From: Candidatus Flexifilum breve
GTDB lineage: Bacteria > Chloroflexota > Anaerolineae > Aggregatilineales > Phototrophicaceae
DNA length: 64,000 nt
NCBI GenBank assembly: GCA_016717205.1
Contig: JADKGC010000015.1
Location: 1-64,000, forward strand
Direction: 5' to 3'
In this document: positions 10,155 through 17,678 of the stretch, piece by piece
Layout: each line of letters begins with the position of its first letter
How positions within the stretch are numbered: the stretch's first letter is position 1
Notes under the pieces: model-generated
Told to the model about the DNA's origin: nothing
The model's input: the letters and a program-made list of their open reading frames with translations, nothing else
Databases searched by the model: none
Program-made: the position numbers and the translations under genes

Positions 10155-10349
10155 ATGGGCATTGAGTTGTGGGCAGGGCGGATGCGACACGCTCTGTCAC
10201 GCTGGTTCTCTGCTGAAGAGCCCAGTGGACAAGGGTTGGTGGAATACGCGCTGATCCTTGTACTTGTCGTGATTGTCGTTCTCGTGGTTATCACCTTTTT
10301 AGGGCCATGGATCGGCAACGTTTTCTCCAACGTGGTGAACAACATCTAA
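10155..10349 (+). CDS. Flp/Fap-type pilin-like small protein
   Basis: This 64-residue protein has a charged N-terminal part, then the class IVb prepilin signature GQGLVEYALILVLVVIVVLV with Gly before the hydrophobic stretch and Glu at position +5 of the processed form. Such subunits are cut by a prepilin peptidase and assembled into Flp pili by Tad machinery. No tad, peptidase or secretion genes lie nearby, so it is an orphan here. An AGG-type site lies upstream (GGGAGGTCTT), a promoter at 10056 and a terminator at 10379, making it a single-gene unit. Confidence 0.8.
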   Translation: MGIELWAGRMRHALSRWFSAEEPSGQGLVEYALILVLVVIVVLVVITFLGPWIGNVFSNVVNNI

Positions 10350-10378
10350 TTCACATTATTGTTCCCCCGTCCTTCTTG

Positions 10379-10415
10379 AAAGACCCTACCGTTGTTCTGG
10401 TAGGGTCTTTCGTTT
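10379..10415 (+). terminator. Intrinsic terminator after pilin gene
   Basis: A perfect 12-base stem, AAAGACCCTACC (10379-10390) and GGTAGGGTCTTT (10399-10410), with an 8-base loop, ends in a T-rich run. Confidence 0.85.
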
Positions 10416-10456
10416 ACTATAGTGCCAATTCTGTCTAAACAGGAGAGATGGTAGTA

Positions 10457-11896
10457 ATGGCACGATATAATCCCCAGCGTCGGCGTTCCGGTAGTGCCGC
10501 ATGGCAGTGGATCGTAATCGGGATGGTATTGGGCTTCGGTTGCTCGGTGATCCTCGTTCTGGCGGCACTGGCAACGGGCGTAGCGAGCCTCGACCCGAAC
10601 CGTGTCGCCAATGCCGCAACCCAGACCCCGTTCATCATTACCGCGACACCCGCTCCGGTGACCGCCACGCTGACACCAACGTTCGGCCCGCCTACGGCCA
10701 CGCAGGGCATTCAGCTTGAAGTTCAGGCGCCGACCGCCAGCCCGACGATTCCGCCCACGCTGCAAACTGTGCAGCCCACGCTTGCGCCCACTACGGCGAC
10801 GGCGGGGAATGGCGGCGCGTTGAGCGGTGCTGGTCAGGTGGCCGGCACATCGCGGTTCTCGCGTACGATTGCTGGCCGCAGTGAAGTGGTGGCCATTGAA
10901 GGTGGCACGTTCCAGATGGGTACGACCATCAGCGAAGTCACCTCGGCCGTGCAGGAATGTCTCGGCGGGTACGGCGGTGACGCCGGGACCTGTCAGCTGT
11001 CCTACGGCGAAGATTCCTTCCCCCAGCATCCGGTGACGGTCAGCACCTTCAACATGGAGACGACCGAAGTCACCTATCAGCAGTACCTGACGTTCCTGAA
11101 CGAAATGGGCGCGGGTAGTCACCGCAATGGCTGCCTCGGACAGCCATGCATGGAGACGAGCAACGACTCGGAGACGAGCAACGTCTCGTTTGACAGCGCC
11201 AACTACAGCGTCCCCGGCGTGATCGCGGACTTCCCCGTCACCAACGTGACGTGGTACGGCGCGCAGGCTTACTGCGAAGCCGTGGGTCGCCGTCTGCCGA
11301 CGGAAGCCGAATGGGAATTCGCCGCCCGGTCGCGCGATCAGGGCTTCATCTATCCGTGGGGTAACGAGTGGAACGGCAGTCTCGCCGCGACCCGCCGCCT
11401 CGCCGATGGTACGCTCGGCGCGAAGGTGTCGGCTTTCAGCTTCCCGACGGGCGCGACCCTGCAGGGCGTGCTCAACATGGCGGGCAATGTCGCCGAATGG
11501 GTGAATGACTGGTACGACACACGCTACTACGCCAACCCCACTGCCAGCCAACCTGATCCAACTGGCCCGACCGCGGGCACAGACAAGGTGAATCGCGGTG
11601 GCTCGTGGGATACCATGCCGTTCTTCGCGCGCACCGTCCACCGCCGCAACCAACCGCCGCTCGACCCGACCGCGGACATCGGTTTCCGCTGTGTCGAAGA
11701 ACCCGGCGCGCCGGTCCCCGGCACGGGGCCGCTCGGCGCGGAAGCCGCGCAGACGGGTGAAACGGATCTCGCGCTGCCCACCAACACGCCGAATCCGGCG
11801 ACGCTCGGCACGAACGAAGAGCAGATCGACAGCGCGCCGACCGTTCCGCCCGCGCCAACCAGCGCCATCCCGACGGCGACGCTGGCGTCTGGCTAG
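10457..11896 (+). CDS. Membrane-anchored SUMF1/FGE-like domain protein
   Basis: An N-terminal membrane helix (residues about 15-42) is followed by a Thr/Pro-rich linker and then a sulfatase-modifying-factor (formylglycine-generating enzyme-like) domain from about residue 140. Recognisable pieces are AIEGGTFQMGT, NVTWYGAQAYCEAVGRRLPT, EAEWEFAARSRDQGFIYPWG, MAGNVAEWVNDWYD and ADIGFRC. A Pro/Thr/Ala-rich tail follows. Many bacterial members are not sulfatase activators but bind ligands or act in other pathways, and no sulfatase gene lies nearby. ATG 10457 is favoured over 10448 because AGGAGA then sits at normal spacing. Confidence 0.85.
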   Translation: MARYNPQRRRSGSAAWQWIVIGMVLGFGCSVILVLAALATGVASLDPNRVANAATQTPFIITATPAPVTATLTPTFGPPTATQGIQLEVQAPTASPTIPPTLQTVQPTLAPTTATAGNGGALSGAGQVAGTSRFSRTIAGRSEVVAIEGGTFQMGTTISEVTSAVQECLGGYGGDAGTCQLSYGEDSFPQHPVTVSTFNMETTEVTYQQYLTFLNEMGAGSHRNGCLGQPCMETSNDSETSNVSFDSANYSVPGVIADFPVTNVTWYGAQAYCEAVGRRLPTEAEWEFAARSRDQGFIYPWGNEWNGSLAATRRLADGTLGAKVSAFSFPTGATLQGVLNMAGNVAEWVNDWYDTRYYANPTASQPDPTGPTAGTDKVNRGGSWDTMPFFARTVHRRNQPPLDPTADIGFRCVEEPGAPVPGTGPLGAEAAQTGETDLALPTNTPNPATLGTNEEQIDSAPTVPPAPTSAIPTATLASG

Positions 11897-11909
11897 CTCT
11901 GATGACCCT

Positions 11910-11988
11910 GTAGGGGCAAGGCGCGCCTTGCCCCTACAAAAAGATGCCATTGAGCTTCTGTAAGGGCGCGCCACGGTGCGCCCCTGCG
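11910..11988. repeat. Family-A palindrome pair
   Basis: A perfect 28-base palindrome with arms GTAGGGGCAAGGCG / CGCCTTGCCCCTAC occupies 11910-11937. A second, imperfect one (GTAAGGGCGCG...TGCGCCCCTGCG) follows at 11960-11988. They fill the space between two same-strand genes. Confidence 0.8.
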
Positions 11989-12009
11989 TTATCTAGAGGT
12001 CGAACGCTG

Positions 12010-13020
12010 ATGCTCCCCTTGCTCTACGTGATCGGGCGCAATACGTGGGCGCTCAAAGAAGATGCCCTCGCCCTGAGCGATTCGCTGCGGCGGCAGTTCA
12101 GCATCACCGCGCCGCTCGTGACCACGCCATCCCCCGTGCAGAACACGCTGCTGCACTACATCAACCGCTATGAGTACCTCGACAACGCCGACGCCGGGAT
12201 CCACCCGTCGAATCGCGTGCTCGTCACGTGGTATCACGGCGCGCCCGACGACCCCGACTACGCGCCGATGTATACGCGGCTGTTAGGGCGCGTGGACGAG
12301 ATCGAGCGCATCATCACCTCGTGCCAGAGCACGCGACAGCATTTGCTGACGGCAGGCATTCCCGACACCAAAATCGCTGTGATTCCGCTGGGCGTTGATC
12401 TGGCGCGCTACCGCCAACCGAGCGCGCGCGGACGCGCCGAATTGGGTATCCCGGTCGACGCAGTATGTATCGGCTCGTTCCAGACTGATGGCCTCGGCAA
12501 TGACGAGGGCGACGCGCCAAAGCTCATCAAAGGGCCGGACGTGTTCCTCGACGTGATCGCGCGGTTGTATCCGCGTGAGCCGCGGCTGTTCGTGCTGCTG
12601 ACCGGGCATCAGCGCGGTTATGTCAAAGCGGGGCTGCGCCAGATCGGTGTGCCGTTCGCGCATCACAACTTCGCCACGCATGCCGACACCGCCGCCTGTT
12701 TCCGTGCCGCCGACCTCATCCTGATCGCGTCGCGCGAAGAGGGCGGCCCGAAAGCCTTCACCGAAGCGTGGGCAGCGGGCATTCCGGTGATCTCCACGCG
12801 CATGGGCATGCCTGCCGATCATGTGATCGACGGCGAAAATGGACTGCTGGCGAACGTCGACGATGCGGTCGGGTTGGCGGCGGCGGTTCAGCGGTTGATC
12901 GCCCAACCGGAGTTGCGCGCGCGGATTGTGGCAGGTGGCACGCGGGCCGTCGCAGCGCTGACATGGGACATCATCGCCGCGCGGCATATGGCGGAGCTTT
13001 ATCAGGCTGGAACGGCTTGA
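12010..13020 (+). CDS. Glycosyltransferase, GT4-like
   Basis: This protein of 336 residues has the C-terminal GT-B nucleotide-sugar binding part of family-4 glycosyltransferases: LILIASREEGGPKAFTEAWA, an EX7E-type motif, followed by AGIPVISTRMGMPADHVIDG and ENGLL. The N-terminal half has CQSTRQHLLTAGIPDTKIAV and IPLGVDLARYR, typical of the acceptor-domain end. ATG 12010 is chosen because earlier in-frame codons lie in the repeat palindromes. Donor and acceptor sugars cannot be told from sequence, and no polysaccharide cluster surrounds it. Confidence 0.8.
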   Translation: MLPLLYVIGRNTWALKEDALALSDSLRRQFSITAPLVTTPSPVQNTLLHYINRYEYLDNADAGIHPSNRVLVTWYHGAPDDPDYAPMYTRLLGRVDEIERIITSCQSTRQHLLTAGIPDTKIAVIPLGVDLARYRQPSARGRAELGIPVDAVCIGSFQTDGLGNDEGDAPKLIKGPDVFLDVIARLYPREPRLFVLLTGHQRGYVKAGLRQIGVPFAHHNFATHADTAACFRAADLILIASREEGGPKAFTEAWAAGIPVISTRMGMPADHVIDGENGLLANVDDAVGLAAAVQRLIAQPELRARIVAGGTRAVAALTWDIIAARHMAELYQAGTA

Positions 13021-13036
13021 TTATTTGTCCAATAGT

Positions 13037-13142
13037 AGAGGCTCACAGCCTCTGCCCATAACAAAAAACCCGCTGAAGCAGGCTCTCACAGCCCCGTGAA
13101 CGGGGCTTACTTACGCAGGCCGGATGCTTTAGCGTCCGGCCT
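13037..13142. repeat. Cluster of intergenic hairpins
   Basis: Four inverted repeats stand in a row between convergent genes: AGAGGCT.AGCCTCT at 13037-13053, a terminator hairpin at 13063-13082, AGCCCCG..CGGGGCT at 13090-13107, and AGGCCGGATGC..GCGTCCGGCCT at 13117-13142. The last resembles REP-type palindromes in its GCCGGATG core, which may be coincidence. Confidence 0.6.
13063..13082 (-). terminator. Intrinsic terminator for the ArsR-like operon
   Basis: On the minus strand CCTGCTTCAGCGGG forms a short stem and is followed directly by six Ts. It lies about 75 bases past the stop at 13158. Confidence 0.6.
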
Positions 13143-13157
13143 ACAGTGGCTTTGCGC

Positions 13158-13781
13158 TTACTTCTTCGGTTTGTGCGCGACGGGGTAAATGCCGACCACC
13201 ATCCCCCACTGCTGCGACTCATCCGCGTTGAGTTCGCGCAGCGTGTTGAACTCGGCCACCAGTGCTTCGAGGCGGCGGTAGAATTCGGCGGCCTGTTCGA
13301 CCGTGAGGCCGCTGGTGGCGCGCCACATGCGCAGCTTTTCGTAGGGTAGGCTGTCATCGCTCATGTCGATGGCGCCCTGCTTGAAAGCCTTGTGGATGTC
13401 ACCGCGAATCGGTTCGATCATCGCGTCGATGGCCGCGTCGATGGCGTCATCGCCGGAGTCCTGACCGGGTGTGAGCAGCGGGCGGTTGATCTCGAAGGCA
13501 TACGCTGCCGACTGGTAATGCTTCTCGATGATACCCGACACAATGCGCGTATCAGTCACGCGGATCAAGCCGTGTTCTTCGAGCAGATTGACGTGGTAGT
13601 AGAGTTTGGTGGGGGCGAGATCCAGCTCGGCGGCAATTTGCTTGACCGTCTTGGGGCCTTCGAGCAGGGCTTCGATGATCTGCTGGCGCAGGGTGTCAGA
13701 GAACACCTTCAGCGTTTCCAGCGTCGTAATCCGAAATTTAGGGGCGGGTTGATACCCGCCCGCCGCTTGCTGATCACTCAT
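13158..13781 (-). CDS. ArsR-like winged-helix transcriptional regulator
   Basis: The N-terminal part (residues about 15-90) is a winged helix of the ArsR/HTH_20 kind: TLETLKVFSDTLRQQIIEAL, then the recognition part KQIAAELDLAPTKLYYHVN and LLEEHGLIRVTDTRIVSGII. A helical C-terminal domain of about 110 residues would mediate dimerisation or ligand binding. It follows the 71-residue protein after 3 bases, so the two are translated from one message. The AT-rich stretch with inverted repeats at 14046-14150 upstream of the pair is a candidate operator. The ligand is unknown. Confidence 0.85.
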   Translation of the reverse strand: MSDQQAAGGYQPAPKFRITTLETLKVFSDTLRQQIIEALLEGPKTVKQIAAELDLAPTKLYYHVNLLEEHGLIRVTDTRIVSGIIEKHYQSAAYAFEINRPLLTPGQDSGDDAIDAAIDAMIEPIRGDIHKAFKQGAIDMSDDSLPYEKLRMWRATSGLTVEQAAEFYRRLEALVAEFNTLRELNADESQQWGMVVGIYPVAHKPKK

Positions 13782-13784
13782 GCG

Positions 13785-14000
13785 TTAATTCAGACTCACA
13801 TCCTGTTTGGAGTCACCATCAGGCTTCGCGATTTCCACCAGCTTCAGGCCGAAATTGGCGATGCGCTGGCCAACCCACGCGAGCGCGGGATTGTTCTGCT
13901 TGTGCTGCTCGTGCAACACTTCCTGAGCCAACAGATCCATCTGCGCCTGTTTGATGAGTTCCTTGCGATACTGCTCGTAGTCGATTTGATCCCAGTTCAT
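13785..14000 (-). CDS. Small hypothetical protein co-transcribed with ArsR-like regulator
   Basis: This 71-residue, mostly helical and charged protein (starts MNWDQIDYEQYRKELIKQAQ) has no membrane segment and no motif I recognise. The 3-base gap to the regulator and its good coding character support it as real. It could be a partner of the regulator, which is inference. Confidence 0.65.
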   Translation of the reverse strand: MNWDQIDYEQYRKELIKQAQMDLLAQEVLHEQHKQNNPALAWVGQRIANFGLKLVEIAKPDGDSKQDVSLN

Positions 14001-14122
14001 TTGGACGCTCCTAGCACCCTATATTGCTGCTTGTGCAGTTCGTAACAACGGAGCGTTTAAAATATTTCAAATATTTATCTTGATTCTACGACTGCGATTT
14101 TCAAAAGTCAATTGAGATTTTC

Positions 14123-14146
14123 AATGCTTGAATTAATTTAAGCATT
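14123..14146. promoter_or_regulatory. AT-rich inverted repeat, candidate operator
   Basis: AATGCTT (14123-14129) and AAGCATT (14140-14146) form a perfect inverted repeat with a 10-base spacer. GATTTTCAA occurs twice just beside it. The stretch 14001-14226 has no gene, is much more AT-rich than its surroundings, and precedes the ArsR-like operon on the minus strand. Confidence 0.4.
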
Positions 14147-14226
14147 TGGTGACATCTGTTATTTTCCATGCTGTAATTTGGATTAGCCAGACGGGCGCAG
14201 CTCGGTCGTGCCCTATGTATCCTTGG

Positions 14227-15036
14227 TCATAGGCGGACATATCCGACCGCCGTGAGCACCACGAACACCGCGCCGAAGATCACTTCCTGCATCCCGATCA
14301 CTTTCGCGGGGACGCGCGGCTCCGCGATTACTAAGCCGTAGGTCGCCCGCAGGAGCAGCAGTAGGAGTGCCAACAGGGCGGTGATCGGGATCAACCCCGC
14401 CTCGAGGAGTGGGAAGGCCAGCAGCAGCGCGCCGCTATGGGCGCCATTGACCGAGTAGCGATTGAATGGCTGACCGCGCCCCCGCCGCAGCCGTGCCCGT
14501 ACATACAGGATCGAGGGCAGTGCCCGCGCGACGATCAGCACCCACAGGGCGACCGCTTGCAGCGGCGACCACCCGCCTGCCAGCGTGATCGACGCGGCGA
14601 TCACCGCCAGCGTCGCCGGGCCGCTCAGTTCGGTGAGCAGCTCGCGGCTTTGCCCGGTCCCATCCCAGTAGGCTTGCAGCGCGAATAACGGCAGCGCGAT
14701 CAATAGTGGCACGAGCGGCGTCAGGCCGCCCGTGAGCAGCGCCAGCCCAAACGCGACCGCCGCGGTCAGTCCGTAGCCGAGCGCGAAGCGTTCCGCGTAC
14801 GGGGTGCGCGCCAAGCGCTGCCCTTTGCGCCGGTCACTCAACGCCAGTTTGAGCGGATGCCGCGCCATAAAGGCGAAAAACATACCGATTCCGTAGAACA
14901 AACCCGCCGTCGAAAAGGCGACGAGCCAGCCCAGCAGAATCGGTTCGAGGACAAAGCTCCAGCCGCCGTGTTCGGCAGGGAGCGCAATCGGACGAAGACG
15001 CACGGGCGCTTTCGTCCGCACTCCAGAATTAGACAT
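14227..15036 (-). CDS. YwiC-like integral membrane protein
   Basis: This 269-residue polytopic membrane protein starts with the family signature ALPAEHGGWSFVLEPILLGWLV and carries HPLKLALSDRRKG in the first cytoplasmic loop. About eight membrane helices follow. YwiC-like proteins are widespread but without established function. It stands alone, with a B-type repeat upstream. Confidence 0.8.
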   Translation of the reverse strand: MSNSGVRTKAPVRLRPIALPAEHGGWSFVLEPILLGWLVAFSTAGLFYGIGMFFAFMARHPLKLALSDRRKGQRLARTPYAERFALGYGLTAAVAFGLALLTGGLTPLVPLLIALPLFALQAYWDGTGQSRELLTELSGPATLAVIAASITLAGGWSPLQAVALWVLIVARALPSILYVRARLRRGRGQPFNRYSVNGAHSGALLLAFPLLEAGLIPITALLALLLLLLRATYGLVIAEPRVPAKVIGMQEVIFGAVFVVLTAVGYVRL

Positions 15037-15110
15037 ACCACTATCCTAATTGATGCTGGGACGAGGTTGTCCGGTAAGTATGTAGAAGAGCGTGAAGTGT
15101 CTGTTTTTTG

Positions 15111-15203
15111 GCCTCACCCCTGCCCCCTCTCCGTTCGGAGAGGGGAAAAACGCGTGTTCGTGAAGTCCCCTCTCCCACGGGAGAGGGGATTTAGGGGTGA
15201 GGC
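15111..15203. repeat. Family-B inverted repeat
   Basis: GCCTCACCCC at the left end mirrors GGGGTGAGGC at the right end. Inside are two hairpins, CCCCTCTCCG.CGGAGAGGGG and CCCCTCTCCCA.GGGAGAGGGG. The same modules recur at 17463, 21945, 28419, 29812, 47092, 50015 and 59043. Confidence 0.85.
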
Positions 15204-15248
15204 CACGCAGATCCCACTATCTTACCGAGCTACTGGCCAACCTCATCC

Positions 15249-15701
15249 CTATTTCAAATTCATGGTGTAGCGGGTGCGCAGGGGTTTGTACCCCATGCTC
15301 TTTACCCAACGTTCGACGCCGCTGTTAAACGCCCACACTTCCAATTGCACATCGCTGATGCCCTGGGCGCGGCCATAGTCGTAGGCCGCATTGAGCAGCA
15401 CATCCGCGGTATTCGACCCGCCGTTCATCGCCATATTGTGAATCAGCAGCGCTTTGTGGGCGTGATGTTCGAAATCATCCGGCTGATCGAGTACCTGAAT
15501 CAGCACATAACCGACGATCCGTCCATTTTGTTCCGCGACCAAAAACTGCAAGCCGCTCGCAATCAGCTCCTCCAGCCCTTCACGGGTCAGGTGATTATGT
15601 TTGAACATGTGCGGATACGCCGAGGCGTGCGAGTCCTGCACCATGGCGTAGAGTGATGCGAGCGCGGCGTGATCCTCGGCGGTGGCGAAACGCGTTTGCA
15701 T
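15249..15701 (-). CDS. GNAT N-acetyltransferase
   Basis: This 150-residue protein is a single GNAT domain: MQTRFATAEDHAALASLYAM at the start, FLVAEQNGRIVGYVLIQVLD in the middle, then a probable CoA-binding turn (MNGGSNTADVLLNAAYDYGR) and FNSGVERWVKSMGYKPLRT near the end. ATG 15701 has AGGAG at proper spacing. It is divergent from the E2-like gene. Acceptor unknown. Confidence 0.85.
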   Translation of the reverse strand: MQTRFATAEDHAALASLYAMVQDSHASAYPHMFKHNHLTREGLEELIASGLQFLVAEQNGRIVGYVLIQVLDQPDDFEHHAHKALLIHNMAMNGGSNTADVLLNAAYDYGRAQGISDVQLEVWAFNSGVERWVKSMGYKPLRTRYTMNLK

Positions 15702-15919
15702 GGAGTGTTTCTCCTGTCGTAGGCCAGCACCCCACGCTCGGCGGGACGCTCGACGTGCCCGGTCGAGAGGTTGCAGGGTGTGGCTGCCTTCGCTGACTAG
15801 ATTCGTAGCGTTAGTGTAGCAGATTCTGGCGGGGCTGGAGGTAAAGGCTGGCACCCCCTCAGATCGTGGGGGTTCGCAACATTTTCGGCGTGGACTGCGT
15901 ATAGAGGAATATGTTGGCA

Positions 15920-15928
15920 TGGTACAAT
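15920..15928 (+). promoter_or_regulatory. Extended -10 element upstream of the E2-like gene
   Basis: TGGTACAAT fits an extended -10 box, 39 bases before the start codon at 15967. I see no convincing -35. Confidence 0.4.
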
Positions 15929-15966
15929 CGTGCTTGTGAAATGCAATGCAAACCGTGAGGGAATCC

Positions 15967-16434
15967 ATGTCTGCATGGTGGGGAACGCGGAACAACGTCT
16001 CGCCGCGTCTGCGGCTGGAAGTCGAGGCAATGCGGGCGACCTTTGAGAACACGTTTAAGCTCAACGTGCCGTCGACCGGGCGGTTGTACTGGGAAGGGTG
16101 GATCGAGGTGAATCTGGCGAATTTGAAGCAGCCACTGCATCGCCTGAAGATCGAATACCCGGACGACTACCCGAGCCGCCCCGCAGAAGCGTACGTACTC
16201 GAACCGCGCATTTACAGTGAGAAGCACCAGTATGAAGACGGTCAACTGTGCCTGTTCAACCCGAAGGACGGCGAACACTACGGCTGGAATCCCAGCCGCT
16301 CGACGGCCGTCACTGTCGCCGGGTGGGCGGTCCAGTGGCTGTATGCCTATTACACCTGGCGGGCGACGAAGGAATGGCCCGGTATCGAAGAACGGGTCGA
16401 CCCGAACACGCCGCTTCCGCCACGCCGGAGATAA
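15967..16434 (+). CDS. Prokaryotic E2-like (UBC fold) protein
   Basis: This 155-residue protein shows the layout of bacterial ubiquitin-conjugating (E2-like) proteins. It has a helix with RLRLEVEAM, beta strands through YWEGWIEVNL, the loop IEYPDDYPSRPAEAYVLEP equivalent to the YPxxPP region, then KHQYEDGQLCLFNPKD holding the predicted catalytic Cys (Cys95). C-terminal helices with WAVQWLYAYYTW and the WPG end follow. ATG 15967 is preferred over 15946 because GAGGGA lies upstream of it. Three bases separate it from the JAB-like gene, and an E1-like gene follows, which strongly supports the call. In CBASS and Bil systems such E2s act with E1 and a deconjugating peptidase. The Ub-like partner is not seen here. 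Confidence 0.8.
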   Translation: MSAWWGTRNNVSPRLRLEVEAMRATFENTFKLNVPSTGRLYWEGWIEVNLANLKQPLHRLKIEYPDDYPSRPAEAYVLEPRIYSEKHQYEDGQLCLFNPKDGEHYGWNPSRSTAVTVAGWAVQWLYAYYTWRATKEWPGIEERVDPNTPLPPRRR

Positions 16435-16437
16435 ATC

Positions 16438-17460
16438 ATGGTGATGAAGCGCATCACGGGGCGCAGCGTGCCGAATTTGGTCGTCGCGCAGCGCGTGATC
16501 GACAAGATGGCTGCCGCGGCGGCCACCCATATGGAAGATGAAACGGGCGAGGCCATGGTCGGCTTTTACGTGCCGCGCCAGCATCCCAGCGGTGTGCCGA
16601 CCCTCTACGCGCTGGATACCATCTCGCCGGATGACAGCGCGATCCGCCAGTTCCACACGTTCCAGCAGGGGGATGATCGGCAGGATGATCTCATCTGGTG
16701 GCTGCAGGAGAATTGGCGCGTGCAGCGCGAGAAGAACGGTACGTTTTTGACCAAGATGCTCGGCTCCAAGTGGGATGTGCCGCTGCGCTATCTCGGCGAC
16801 TGGCACAAGCAGCCCGGCTTCATGATTCAGCCAAGCGGCGGCGACCTGATGACCGCCATCGACTGGATCGACGATGAGGACAACAACACCGATTTTCTGC
16901 TCGCGCCGATTGTCACGCTCGATCATCCGCATACGATTGTCCCGTCCAATGTGACGACCAACTTTCTGATGGTGCCGCAGGCGAGCGGCGACGCCATGCG
17001 CGTCGACTTCTGGTACATCGACAAGAACGCGCACGGCTTCCTGCCCATCGCGCCGACCATCTACCCGAACGATCAACTGCCGACACTGGCCGAATACCCG
17101 TGGCATCTGGTGGATGATGCGCGCTTCACCCGTGAAAACGATGCGCTGCAAGCCGAGCAGTTGTTCGTCTCAGTCACGTTGTACGACACTGACGAGACGC
17201 CGCCGCTCGAAGTCTGCTATCTGGTGGGGCGTATGGGCGGCGATAAGCTGCTGATCATCGCTACCAAAGCCGACTACCCGAAGTCGGCGCCGAAGGTGCG
17301 GGTCGCACCGTTCATCCACATGAGCGAAGACGACGATATGTACAAGGTGTTCGAGCAGACGTGGAAGGCATCAACGCCGCTGGATGTACACTTCGATTGG
17401 ACAGCAGATCACCTGCTGATCGACGTGATCAAGGCGGCGGAAGCGAAGCTAGGGAAGTAA
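16438..17460 (+). CDS. JAB/MPN-like deconjugase candidate with extra C-terminal domain
   Basis: This 340-residue protein has a JAB/MPN (JAMM) pattern in its first 140 residues: ETGEAMVGFYVP with the predicted Glu38, and YLGDWHKQPGFMIQPSGGD with His123, Ser133 and Asp136 at the standard spacing. The second zinc His of the H-x-H pair is replaced by Gln125 (HKQP), so metal binding may be altered. The C-terminal part (about 215-340) has EVCYLVGRMGGDKLLIIAT and DYPKSAPKVRV. I read this cautiously as an RWD/UBC-like fold. In related operons the peptidase trims or removes the Ub-like modifier. It lies 3 bases after the E2-like gene. Confidence 0.7.
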   Translation: MVMKRITGRSVPNLVVAQRVIDKMAAAAATHMEDETGEAMVGFYVPRQHPSGVPTLYALDTISPDDSAIRQFHTFQQGDDRQDDLIWWLQENWRVQREKNGTFLTKMLGSKWDVPLRYLGDWHKQPGFMIQPSGGDLMTAIDWIDDEDNNTDFLLAPIVTLDHPHTIVPSNVTTNFLMVPQASGDAMRVDFWYIDKNAHGFLPIAPTIYPNDQLPTLAEYPWHLVDDARFTRENDALQAEQLFVSVTLYDTDETPPLEVCYLVGRMGGDKLLIIATKADYPKSAPKVRVAPFIHMSEDDDMYKVFEQTWKASTPLDVHFDWTADHLLIDVIKAAEAKLGK

Positions 17461-17462
17461 GC

Positions 17463-17606
17463 ACCCCACCCCCTACCCCTCCCCGAATTCGGGGAGGGGA
17501 GCCAGCAAAAACGCGCGTTTTGCCCCTCTCCTTTAGGAGAGGGGGCGGGGTGAGGTTAGGTCGAAACGGCGAAGACGTGTAGGGTCAAGGCGCGCCTTGC
17601 CCCTAC
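17463..17606. repeat. Family-B repeat plus family-A palindrome inside the E2-JAB-E1 cluster
   Basis: A B element spans 17463-17554, with CCTCCCCGAATTCGGGGAGG and CCCCTCTCC..GGAGAGGGG hairpins. An A palindrome (GTAGGGTCAAGGCG / CGCCTTGCCCCTAC) lies at 17579-17606. They separate the JAB-like gene from the E1-like gene and could attenuate transcription between them. Confidence 0.85.
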
Positions 17607-17678
17607 GAACAGCGAATGATAATGCGGTCGTCAGGATGCGGGATCAACCCTCTGACAGTAACCGTTAGGAGTAAAACC

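Noticed and set aside
10346..11974. Long minus-strand open frame opposite the SUMF1-like gene
   Set aside because: It also spans the terminator and palindromes, and its sequence is a shadow of the plus-strand gene.
13117..13142. Enterobacterial-type REP element
   Set aside because: The GCCGGATG core looks alike, but it is a single copy and the rest differs; similarity may be chance.
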